Part shown: in pieces, positions 48,042 to 55,637 of the stretch
Layout of the letters: each line of letters begins with the position of its first letter
Position numbering within the stretch: position 1 is the first letter of the stretch
Assembly: GCF_900465055.1 (NCBI RefSeq)
Contig: NZ_LS483250.1
Coordinates: 1,116,001 to 1,180,000, forward strand
Source of the DNA: Moritella yayanosii
GTDB lineage: Bacteria; Pseudomonadota; Gammaproteobacteria; Enterobacterales; Moritellaceae
DNA length: 64,000 bases
Reading direction: 5' to 3'
Notes under the pieces: generated by a model
The model's input: the letters and a program-made list of their open reading frames with translations, nothing else
What the model was told of the DNA's origin: nothing
Databases searched by the model: none
Made by a program: the position numbers and the translations under genes

Positions 48042-48070
48042 AGTATAACACTCACAATATTAAGACGCAA
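48042..48070 (-). promoter_or_regulatory. promoter of the anti-Fic/Fic cassette
   Basis: On the minus strand TTGCGT (48070-48065) and TATACT (48047-48042) are 17 bases apart, about 30 bases upstream of the antitoxin start. The cassette therefore does not depend on the integron promoter. Confidence 0.65.
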
Positions 48071-48134
48071 TACTTCTGATTATGCGAGGAAACAATCGTG
48101 GTAGAGCGACCCATTACTGAGCCGACCCCACACA

Positions 48135-48167
48135 GATCCGGACGTGCGGAACTACCGCATCCGGCTC
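48135..48167 (-). ncRNA. group II intron domain V
   Basis: On the minus strand GAGCCGGATGCGG and CCGCACGTCCGGATC fold into the standard domain V hairpin with the conserved AGC near its base. Confidence 0.8.
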
Positions 48168-48201
48168 TTCAGTTATATATTCGCTCGTGTAAAACACGGC
48201 C

Positions 48202-49491
48202 CTAGTACCAATCGACCAGCACAAAACGCTTGCTGACCTTTGGACTTTCAATCTGGAAATACTCTAACATCTTCTTGAAATTACTCCAGTTATAACTTTG
48301 TCGACCACTGCGTCTGTTCAACCATTTATACAAACTATGCAAAACGTAGTCGTACATACCTGATAAACTTCTGCTGTTTTCGGGTAAGCCAAAGTAATTT
48401 CTAAACCCTATTAATTTGCGCCTTAACTGTGGCAGCCAGAGCTTCAACTTATATGAGCGCTTGGCTTTGATCCATTGGTAATACTCACTCAGCGTTGCCT
48501 TTTGCTTCTTAGCACCGGTTCGCCGCCTGAGTCGAGCCTTGCCATTTAAATCTGTTCCCCAGTAAAATTCAAACCCTAGAAATACAAAATGACGTTTTCG
48601 GCCAACATGAAATCGGCTGAACCGCATTAGTGATGTTTTGTCTTCTGCGACGTCTAAGTTGAACTTCTTTAATCGTTTCGGTAATACTTTATAAAAGCGC
48701 TCGGCGTCATTCGCAAATTGAAATGCACAGACAAAATCATCTGCATAGCGGATCATCATTGCTCTGCCACGCATTGTCGGCTTTACTTTCTTTTCGAACC
48801 AAAGGTCTAGTGCGTAATGCAGATAAATATTAGCCAACACAGAGCTGATAATGCCGCCTTGTGGACTGCCACTCGTTGGTTTGGTGAAGACGCCATCGGG
48901 TGATTTTATCCTTGCCTTTAACCACTGATTAATTAAGTTAAGTATTGCCTTATCATCGATGCGTTGTTTAAGCATTTCCATCAGCCATTCATGGTCAAGG
49001 TTATCGAAGAAACCTTTAATATCAGCCTCGACTATATAACCATAGCCTTTGAATTGCAGATTTAGTGTCAAACTGTGCACCGCTTGATGGGCACTTTTAT
49101 TCGGTCGATAACCATAACTGTTGCGCAAAAAGTCTTGTTCCCAAATGCTTTGCAGGATCTGGCTAACACTTTGTTGCACGAGCTTGTCGTCGACGGTGGG
49201 TAGACCTAAAGGTCTTAATTTACCGTTCGATTTAGGGATAAAGATGCGCTTAATATCATTAACTCGGTAACATTTCTGCTTGAGTTGCTGACCTAAACGA
49301 TCAATATTTTCAGTAAGCTTAGCCTTGTACTTAGGCATAGTGATGCCATCAATACCAGGTTTAGCGTGTTTATTGAGTTGCCCCCAGCTTTGATACAGAC
49401 TGTCAGTATTTAGTAATCCATATAAATTCTGAAACCTGTGCTTGGGGTGGGTTTGTGCTTTAAATGCGATGGTATTAAGTGTTGTTGTCAT
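48202..49491 (-). CDS. ltrA: group II intron reverse transcriptase/maturase
   Basis: The 429-residue protein has reverse transcriptase domains in order: KPGIDGITMPKY, LRPLGLPTVDDKLVQ, VEADIKGFFDNLDHEWL, SGSPQGGIISSVLANIYL and IRYADDFVCAF with the catalytic YADD at 249-252. The thumb/maturase part ends with LRRKLIGFRNYFGLPENS and LHSLYKWLNRRSGRQSYNW. There is no HNH endonuclease domain, as expected for class C introns. The frame is uninterrupted, so the intron could be active in splicing and retrohoming. Confidence 0.93.
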   Translation of the reverse strand: MTTTLNTIAFKAQTHPKHRFQNLYGLLNTDSLYQSWGQLNKHAKPGIDGITMPKYKAKLTENIDRLGQQLKQKCYRVNDIKRIFIPKSNGKLRPLGLPTVDDKLVQQSVSQILQSIWEQDFLRNSYGYRPNKSAHQAVHSLTLNLQFKGYGYIVEADIKGFFDNLDHEWLMEMLKQRIDDKAILNLINQWLKARIKSPDGVFTKPTSGSPQGGIISSVLANIYLHYALDLWFEKKVKPTMRGRAMMIRYADDFVCAFQFANDAERFYKVLPKRLKKFNLDVAEDKTSLMRFSRFHVGRKRHFVFLGFEFYWGTDLNGKARLRRRTGAKKQKATLSEYYQWIKAKRSYKLKLWLPQLRRKLIGFRNYFGLPENSRSLSGMYDYVLHSLYKWLNRRSGRQSYNWSNFKKMLEYFQIESPKVSKRFVLVDWY

Positions 49492-49733
49492 AGTGATCCC
49501 AGCCCTACTTTGTCCGGACTATGTGCCTGCTCAATACCCCTGTTTATTTAAAAGAAGAACTGTCAGCTCCTTCGCCATGTACAAGGCTTTCCCCTGCTCA
49601 GACTACTATGGGCTGATCTGACTTCCAAAGGGTCATCGCTGGCTTTGCTTTTGGCTAAGCTTCCCTACCACCATCCTTGTGGAACGCCTTTGGATCTCTC
49701 AAGTTCTCAATACATCTCTACATACATGCCACG

Positions 49734-49886
49734 GCTTGTTCTTTATTTTAAAATAAGCCGCTGACTCGCCACAACCTCACCAAAACGTTGTGCAACTTGG
49801 ACTTCGATGGCCTTTTCATTATAAAAAAAGTAAACCTCGTCAGTCAGACCTCATATTTATCGGAGCGATACCAGCACTTCAGGATC
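49734..49886 (-). repeat. IS1595-derived block inside the intron
   Basis: This 153-base block is absent from the decayed intron copy at the matching point (34805). It reads DPEVLVSLR and stop at one end and CTTGTTCTTTATTTTAAAAT at the other, as in the longer IS1595 remnant at 32031-32238. ACG flanks it on both sides, which could be a short duplication or microhomology. Confidence 0.7.
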
Positions 49887-50186
49887 ACGACAATCCCTAT
49901 GGCCTATATGATTCTCTGTGTACGCTTCACCTATATTGTTCGCTTGATTGTGATCGCTCACTGAAAAGCATCGGCTAATCTCAAACTCCGCCAAAGGCGC
50001 AACACTCGATACAGGTGGTTGGTTAAACCTTACCTGACAGGGACTTACACCCTGCAAGATGCATCAAGCTTTGCTTGACGCACTAGACATAATGACTCCC
50101 CACTAGGTGCTACCTCCAACATTGTGGGTTAGTTTTTAAAACCAGAGCCATAATATATTCATCACAAATATAAAATGGAGACTAGC

Positions 50187-51354
50187 ATGAGTAAACATAA
50201 CATAGTTTTTATTGGCATGGACACACACAAATCATTTATTGAGGTCGCTTATATTGAAGATGTGCGGGGCGTCAAACCAATTCACCTAGGTAAGAATCCA
50301 TCAACGAAACAATCAGTTATAAAATTGGTGCGTCGGTTCGAATCGAAATACCCACATGCAACTCTGCACTTTGTTTATGAAGCCGGTCCTTGTGGTTATT
50401 GGATCTACCGTTTGATCACATCGATTGGTCATTGCTGTTATGTTATAGCGCCTTCACTAATTCCAAAGAAACCAGGCGATAAAATCAAAACCGACAAGCG
50501 TGATGCGATGAATCTGGCTAAGTTACTCAAGTCTGAAGACCTCACTGCGATCTATGTACCAGAGCCTGAAGATGAAGCTGTACGCGATTTATCTCGTGCC
50601 AGAGAAACAGCAATGAAAGATCTTAAAGACGGTAAATATCAACTTAACGCGTTGTTACTACGAAATAATGTTACAGCAAAAGTGAAAGACAATTGGTCAA
50701 AACAACATTTACGTTGGCTAACTGAATTGATCTTACCGCACCCTGCTCAACAAATAGTTTTGCAGGAATACATACAAACAATAACTGAGCGTATGAATCG
50801 ATTAAAACGGCTCGATAATGAACTCGAGCATCATGTTAAAAACTGGCGTTATTACCCTGTGGTAAAAGCGATCCAAGCAATGCGAGGTGTTCGATTATTA
50901 GTGGCAACTGGCGTAGTAGCAGAACTTGGTGATTTAACTCGATTTGATCACCCAAGAAAACTAATGAGTTACTTAGGGCTGGTTCCTAGCGAACATAGTA
51001 GTGGTGGGAGCCGTAAGCTCGGATCTATTACTAAGTGTGGTAATAGTCGAGCAAGGCGCTTACTTGTTGAGGGGGCACACACCTATCGCTTTGCAGCAAA
51101 CATCTCCAAAGAACTGCAACTTCGACAGGAATACCTAGGTAAAACCATTGTTGCTGACCTAAATGGAAAGCGCATGTAAAGCACAGCTTAGGTTGTGCCG
51201 TCGATATCAAACCATGTTACGCCGTGGCAAACATCATAATGTAATTGTCACGGCCATAGCGCGGGAAATGATTGCCTATATCTGGGCGATATCGCGTGAA
51301 ATAGTGCTGACACCCGTAGAGCCAAAATTACGGCTATCGAGAGTGCCTGCATGA
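50187..51354 (+). pseudogene. IS110-family transposase, frameshifted near the 3' end
   Basis: The first frame (to 51179) has the RuvC-like DEDD part: FIGMDTHKSFIEV, FVYEAGPCGYWIYRL and KTDKRDAMNLAKLLKSED. The C-terminal Tnp domain SYLGLVPSEHSSGGSRKLGS with KCGNSRARRLLVEG, where the catalytic Ser lies, follows. It stops at GKRM. The neighbouring frame continues from about 51163 with KAQLRLCRRYQTMLRRGKHH to SREIVLTPVEPKLRLSR, the usual C-terminus. A one-base change therefore truncates the last 60 residues. Start ATG 50187 with TGGAG. Confidence 0.85.
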
Positions 51355-51642
51355 TAAAAGTTGTTGAGTTAGCGTATGGAATCAAGCATCGGGTGTGGCA
51401 CAACCACCGACGGCGTTAGGATGGCAGTTAATGAAAGTTAGCTGATCCACGAACCTAGACTGAAGACAGGTGTCACGACGAAATAAGTAAGGTAGGCGCT
51501 GCTTGCGAAAGCAAGTAATCCACGAATATCAGCATGATAACCGACGAATATACTTGCTTCATTCTTACGTTAACTCACTTTATTTAATAAAAGTGAATTT
51601 ATGGCTATATTTTTTAGCAAGGATCTCTGCGTTTTACTTGAC
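51355..51642 (+). ncRNA. candidate bridge/seeker RNA region of the IS1111-type element
   Basis: The 288-base non-coding part between the transposase and the right terminal repeat is long, while the left side has only about 85 bases. In the IS1111 group the guide (bridge) RNA is encoded on this side. It contains several dyads such as GCTGCTTGCGAAAGCAAGT and the repeated word CCACGAA. The RNA call is inference from family knowledge. Confidence 0.45.
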
Positions 51643-51653
51643 GTGGGGAGTCA

Positions 51654-51753
51654 TATCAACGCCCACTTAAGCGGACAAAAATAGTTGGTTATAATGTGAA
51701 GCGAAGCGGAACCTAACCAACTGTTTTTGTTCCGTTTGAAGTGCTTGTTGAAC
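51654..51753 (-). repeat. attC site hosting the IS1111-type element and intron
   Basis: The core AAC and the partner GTTGAAC flank ACTTAAGCGGACAAAAATAG and CTGTTTTTGTTCCGTTTGAA, a long dyad. The family is the same as the first attC at 56931-57030. The left core is split by the IS1111-type end. Confidence 0.85.
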
Positions 51754-51842
51754 GAAGCCGCTGCGCGGCGGAGTAAACAAGCCAGCGTTCATACTAACCA
51801 ATAGCATCACCATTATGGTGGTGCCTTATTGGAGCTATCAGT

Positions 51843-52730
51843 ATGAATCATTCACAACAGCAACGATTTAATTTTCTTTATGAACAACATCTTATCAATC
51901 TAAGGCTGCAAGGTAAACGACCAGCGACCATTGATGCCTATTCTCGTGCGGTTCGACGCATTTCTACTTATTTTGATAAATCTCCCGATGGATTAACTAC
52001 TGCCAATTTAAAAGACTATTTCAACAGCCTGATCCAGACCCACTCTTGGAGCACCGTTAAAATCGACCGTAATGGCTTACAGTTTTTCTACCGCTACACC
52101 CTCGACAAACAATGGGAATGGCTAAGTATTGTCAAACCGCCGCAAGTTAAACGTCTGCCCGATATCTTGACGCCAGCGCAAATAAGCAAAATGATAAGTG
52201 CGACGAAGAAACAGCGCTATCAAGTGTTCTTTCTCACCCTTTACAGCATGGGCCTGCGATTAAGCGAAGGCTTAAACCTTACCGTTCATGATATTGATAG
52301 CCAAACCATGCAGGTTCATATCCGTGATGCTAAGGGTGGCAAAGATAGATTAGTACCGCTGCCAAAACGTACGCTACATGCTCTGCGTTGCCACTGGCAA
52401 ACGCACCATCACGCGCGACTTATTTTCCCTGGACTCGGTAATGGCATGAATTCGCCGATGGATAAAGGCGGCATTCAAAAAGCCATCAAACAAGTATTAC
52501 GTGACTGTCATATTAATAAACTCGTCAGCCCGCATTCACTCCGACATTGCTTTGCTACGCATTTACTCGAAGGCGGATTGGATTTACGCTCACTGCAAGT
52601 GTTACTCGGTCATGCCAGCCTTAATACTACCGCTAGATATACTCAACTCACGCAATTGAAACAACGTGATGCGGCCGTTGCCATTAATCAGCTTGCTGAC
52701 AAGTTAGCGTTAGATTGGAGCTTGGCATGA
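51843..52730 (+). CDS. tyrosine recombinase of the IS91-like element
   Basis: The 295-residue protein is a XerC-like tyrosine recombinase: an N-terminal SAM-like domain (LINLRLQGKRPATIDAYSRA), the catalytic Arg in YSMGLRLSEGLNL, Lys in DAKGGKDRLVPLP, HSLRHCFATHL (HxxR), LLGHASLNTTARYTQ with His and the Tyr nucleophile. A recombinase upstream of the transposase is known in one branch of IS91-like elements; its role there is unclear. It ends in ATGA shared with the transposase start. Confidence 0.9.
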   Translation: MNHSQQQRFNFLYEQHLINLRLQGKRPATIDAYSRAVRRISTYFDKSPDGLTTANLKDYFNSLIQTHSWSTVKIDRNGLQFFYRYTLDKQWEWLSIVKPPQVKRLPDILTPAQISKMISATKKQRYQVFFLTLYSMGLRLSEGLNLTVHDIDSQTMQVHIRDAKGGKDRLVPLPKRTLHALRCHWQTHHHARLIFPGLGNGMNSPMDKGGIQKAIKQVLRDCHINKLVSPHSLRHCFATHLLEGGLDLRSLQVLLGHASLNTTARYTQLTQLKQRDAAVAINQLADKLALDWSLA

Positions 52731-53788
52731 GTACATTTATTGATTTATTGCGCATTCATCATGACGAGTTTGAACGGCAATTTGGTAATCAACTTTCTCA
52801 CGACAGTCGCCGCGCCATCTACGCCATGTTAAGTTGCAAAACGGGGCAACAAGGTTGTTCGCAATGGATTTGTTCTCATTGCCAACATGATGACCGTTTG
52901 CCACTGTCCTGCGGCCATCGGCATTGTCCGCAATGCCAGCAGCGCACCACCTCCGATTGGCTTATGCGCCAACAATCGAAACTACTGCCCGTGCATTACT
53001 TCATGGTTACGTTCACTTTACCCAGTGAACTCAGGCCCTTGGCTTGCAGTCAGCCCAAAGCGCTTTATCAATCCATGTTCTCAGTCGCGGCTTCAATATT
53101 AAAAGACTTTGCCAGGCGTAAACACGGCGGTGAAATCGGCTTTACCACCGTTTTACATACTCACAGCCGGCAACGAAATTTACATCCTCACCTGCACATT
53201 ATTGTCGCCAGTGGCAGCTACAATAAAACCCGAAACCAATGGCATAAAGGCAAGCGTAATTATCTGTTTAATGCCTTTGCACTAGCTAAAGTCTGGCGAG
53301 CAAGGATGCTTGATGCTATCAATCAGCACGCTGATTTATCACTGGCTAACACCGACACATTACCCACTAAATGGGTGGTTGATTGCCGAAAAGTCGGTTA
53401 CGGTCTGCCTGCATTGCAATATTTATCGCGCTATTTGTATCGGGGCGTATTGCCCGATAAAGACATCATCGACACAAGCCATAATTCCGTGACCTTCAAA
53501 TATAAAGACGGGCAAACTCAAGCAACGAAAACCAGAGCCTTACCAACGTTACAATTTCTCTGGCTTATCTTGCAACATGTGCTCCCCAAAGGATTACAGC
53601 GAGTGCGGGATTATGGGTTTTTACACGGTAATGCCAAGCGGTTACGTGTGCGTATCCAAGCAATATTGCTGCATCTGTTCAATTGGAAAATGCCTGAATT
53701 CGTCGCAACGATAACTGCGAAAGCAATCCGTATTTGTCCTTGCTGCCAGCATGAAATGAAATGCGTTGGCATCTCGCGAACGATCTAG
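52727..53788 (+). CDS. IS91-family HUH transposase
   Basis: The 353-residue protein has an N-terminal zinc-binding domain (CSQWICSHC, CGHRHCPQC), the HUH motif in HPHLHIIVASG and YLSRY with two tyrosines spaced YxxxY. This defines a Y2 rolling-circle transposase of the IS91 group. It would nick at the 3' end hairpin and transfer a single strand to a target. The start ATG 52727 overlaps the recombinase stop. The protein is full-length and undamaged, unlike copies A-C. Confidence 0.92.
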   Translation: MSTFIDLLRIHHDEFERQFGNQLSHDSRRAIYAMLSCKTGQQGCSQWICSHCQHDDRLPLSCGHRHCPQCQQRTTSDWLMRQQSKLLPVHYFMVTFTLPSELRPLACSQPKALYQSMFSVAASILKDFARRKHGGEIGFTTVLHTHSRQRNLHPHLHIIVASGSYNKTRNQWHKGKRNYLFNAFALAKVWRARMLDAINQHADLSLANTDTLPTKWVVDCRKVGYGLPALQYLSRYLYRGVLPDKDIIDTSHNSVTFKYKDGQTQATKTRALPTLQFLWLILQHVLPKGLQRVRDYGFLHGNAKRLRVRIQAILLHLFNWKMPEFVATITAKAIRICPCCQHEMKCVGISRTI

Positions 53789-54005
53789 CTGAAAGGCGTA
53801 ACATAATAGGCATAATGGCGTTAACGTTACAGGTTGGAGAGATTAAATTTATGATTAAAATTGACTAGTTCATTGATAAATAACGGTTCTGTTATTTATC
53901 TCAATTTCGCTCGCCTTGGGTTTAGCCCAAGGCGAAGTACCCACCAAGATCAAACACGTTATTTACTATATAAAGAAGGGCTCGGGCTTGTTCAACACCC
54001 GAATA

Positions 54006-54027
54006 AGGTGTCGGCTGCGCGACACCT
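54006..54027 (+). repeat. terminal hairpin of IS91-like copy D (oriIS-like)
   Basis: AGGTGTCG and CGACACCT pair around six bases, ten bases from the element's right end. The same hairpin is found at the end of the other copies. Confidence 0.65.
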
Positions 54028-54046
54028 ATTCTTATTTGTTATGTGT

Positions 54047-54502
54047 TTATTGACCAAATGCTGCTTTTACGTTTACCGATAATGAGATCGCTTTATGTAA
54101 AATAACAATTGAGTGAGTGATTAATTCTTCACTTCTCTCTGGTTCAAACCAATGTCCGTTAAACTTACCACCATGAAATAAATTATTTCTAACACGGCGT
54201 ATGTAAAGAAGAATTAAATCAGCTTCACATTTTGACTGCGGAGGGATTGTCAACCACTCAATAGAACCGTCAGAAATAATTTGTTTTTTAGGGGGATGTT
54301 CCTTGATGTATTTAACCGCCTCTTTGAAACTCTCTACTGTAACTGAAGTAAATTTCTCATCTATTGATAAAGCAAAGTTTTCCCAATTTGCTGTAGCGTT
54401 TCCGTTGCCACAGTGGAAACCAGATGCTTTAAGCGAATACTCGATTCTAGCAAACAGCTTAAAAAACTCATATGCTTTTTCGTCTATTGTTGACACGGAC
54501 AC
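54047..54502 (-). CDS. HEPN-like cassette protein, unknown
   Basis: The 151-residue, helix-rich protein contains IRRVRNNLFHGGKFNGHW. RNNLFH is an R-x4-H motif, and the NLFHGGK context is common in HEPN-fold proteins of toxin and defence systems. The N-terminal YEFFKLFARIEYSLKASGF is a typical first helix of such domains. It is a single-gene cassette between IS91-like copy D and the attC at 54517. RNase or immunity functions are possible but not shown. Confidence 0.6.
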   Translation of the reverse strand: MSVSTIDEKAYEFFKLFARIEYSLKASGFHCGNGNATANWENFALSIDEKFTSVTVESFKEAVKYIKEHPPKKQIISDGSIEWLTIPPQSKCEADLILLYIRRVRNNLFHGGKFNGHWFEPERSEELITHSIVILHKAISLSVNVKAAFGQ

Positions 54503-54516
54503 TCCTATTTAAAAAC

Positions 54517-54618
54517 ACATAACGCCAACCTAACCTGCTGCGTGCTGGCTCAGTTTTTTGCGTCTATTTTGAGAAAAATGAGACAGCTTTAGCCGTCTGG
54601 TTTAGGTTCTTGTTAAAT
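54517..54618 (-). repeat. attC site
   Basis: Cores ACATAAC and GTTAAAT flank GCCAACCTAACCTGC and GCCGTCTGGTTTAGGTTC, the same family as the attC at 40779-40879. Confidence 0.88.
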
Positions 54619-54624
54619 TGCAAT

Positions 54625-54966
54625 CTACTTTGATAGAGGTAGCAAAATCGGTACTTTAAACTTGATTCGACTAACAGAACTGTTTTGATTAGAAGCCTGA
54701 GAAGCCGAAGTTACAGAAATTTCTCCCATATTTCCTCCACCATCAGAAGTACTACTTTTTTCAATCACTGTTACAGCTATATCAAACTCCACACCTTGCA
54801 GAGGTACATATGTTTCCGTGCAAAAGCTGTAGTCTGTAGCTTTACCATCCATTCGAGCGGTACGTGGATTTATTTTTGCATTTTTAGTTTCGCTGTACGT
54901 TTGTGCAGAAGAAACACCGTCAATGATCTGTTTTAAAGTTTGTGAGATGAAATTTTCAAGTTGCAT
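54625..54966 (-). CDS. small cassette protein, unknown; second gene of a two-gene cassette
   Basis: The 113-residue protein begins MQLENFISQTLKQIIDGVSS and ends SSVSRIKFKVPILLPLSK, with a Gly/Ser-rich linker between. These ends are typical of a small conserved family I have no function for. It follows the 196-residue gene by two bases, so the two are expressed together. It is directly followed by an attC. Confidence 0.6.
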   Translation of the reverse strand: MQLENFISQTLKQIIDGVSSAQTYSETKNAKINPRTARMDGKATDYSFCTETYVPLQGVEFDIAVTVIEKSSTSDGGGNMGEISVTSASQASNQNSSVSRIKFKVPILLPLSK

Positions 54967-54968
54967 GG

Positions 54969-55559
54969 CTAGCCCAATAATGAAACGATTAAAGAACCAA
55001 TAGATGCAATACTTGCAAATGTTGGCAAAGAGTTTACCAACGCGCCCACTACAACTTTACTTGGCTTGTCAGATTGACACTGAGAATCTATTGCATCAAC
55101 GACTTCTAATGCATCTCGAGTTTCTTTATCAGATAGTTTAAGACGCATAACTTCTTCTCGTAGCGCAGATACACTCTCAAATAAGTCACCGTTATTGTTG
55201 ACAATGTTTGTCGAGTTGTCGACCGAGTTATTGTTAACTCGGTTGTTCGCACCATTCAAATTATAAGTAATTGATTGAATGGCTTTATCAGCTTCAGGTA
55301 ATCCAAGATTTTTATGAACAATTTGATAACCAGCAGGAATACCACTTAAGCCCTCATGAAAGCCAGGATCTATAACTTCATATGTTTGAGTTGTACCATT
55401 AGACATAGACCTTTGAATTAAATCACCTGTTTCTATCAAAATGTCGGAGCGATGAATAAATGTCTTCTTTGTTTGGACACTCGCTTGAATGTCATCGAAA
55501 ACTTCACCACTCTTCTTTAATATTGATATTTTATCTTTCATCAAACTTGAAAATGGCAC
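54969..55559 (-). CDS. cassette protein with beta-rich N-domain and C-terminal membrane helix, unknown
   Basis: The 196-residue protein has an N-terminal beta-rich region (IQASVQTKKTFIHRSDILIE, RSMSNGTTQTYEVIDPGFHE, GIPAGYQIVHKN), an Asn-rich linker with NNN repeats, a short coiled coil (SVSALREEVMRLKLSDKETR) and a hydrophobic C-terminus (ASIASIGSLIVSLLG). A sensor domain joined to a membrane-active tail would fit a defence or toxin effector, but this is only a reading of layout. It is the first gene of a two-gene cassette. Confidence 0.6.
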   Translation of the reverse strand: MPFSSLMKDKISILKKSGEVFDDIQASVQTKKTFIHRSDILIETGDLIQRSMSNGTTQTYEVIDPGFHEGLSGIPAGYQIVHKNLGLPEADKAIQSITYNLNGANNRVNNNSVDNSTNIVNNNGDLFESVSALREEVMRLKLSDKETRDALEVVDAIDSQCQSDKPSKVVVGALVNSLPTFASIASIGSLIVSLLG

Positions 55560-55574
55560 ATCGGCCTCCTTGCA

Positions 55575-55632
55575 ATTTAACGCAAGCAGCAGGCGCGCGC
55601 TTTTTGCGTCGCTCTGGCTGCCCTTGTTAGAA
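55575..55632 (-). repeat. attC site (short, 58 bp)
   Basis: Cores ATTTAAC and GTTAGAA flank GCAAGCAGCAGGCGCG and the pairing GCTCTGGCTGCCCTT. It is identical inside to the attC at 56253-56310. Confidence 0.85.
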
Positions 55633-55637
55633 TTTGT

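Larger units (their letters stand above)
48095..50083 (-). mobile_element. group II intron, class C-like, inserted at an attC core
   Basis: The 5' end GTGCGTCAAGC lies at 50083 inwards, and the 3' end CCACGAT at 48095. Domain V (48135-48167), about 34 bases with the AGC-type triad and a GTAG-like loop, comes after the reverse transcriptase gene. The 5' end abuts T then the IS1111-type element, whose other side continues with AACGCCCAC of an attC; the second copy abuts TAACGCC directly. This fits class C-attC introns, which are known to insert into attC sites. A 153-base IS1595-derived block is lodged at 49734-49886. Confidence 0.85.
50085..51657 (+). mobile_element. IS110-family element of IS1111 type, in an attC core
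   Basis: Inverted repeats ATGACTCCCCAC (50092-50103) and GTGGGGAGTCAT (51643-51654) are subterminal, with AGACATA outside on the left and ATC on the right. A 7-base and a 3-base overhang is the arrangement known for the IS1111 group. Removing the element joins T to AACGCCC, restoring a TAACGCC attC core. The IS1111-attC subgroup is known to target attC sites. The transposase has a 3' frameshift. Confidence 0.85.
51771..54037 (+). mobile_element. IS91-like element, complete copy D
   Basis: The 2267-base element runs from GAGTAAACAAGCCAGCG to CCTATTCTTATTT, with a terminal hairpin AGGTGTCG/CGACACCT at 54006-54027. It encodes a tyrosine recombinase and a HUH Y2 transposase that overlap by four bases. 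No terminal inverted repeats or target duplication are seen, as for rolling-circle IS91 elements. The right end abuts GTTATGT, the attC core of the next cassette. It is the only copy with both genes intact. Confidence 0.88.
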
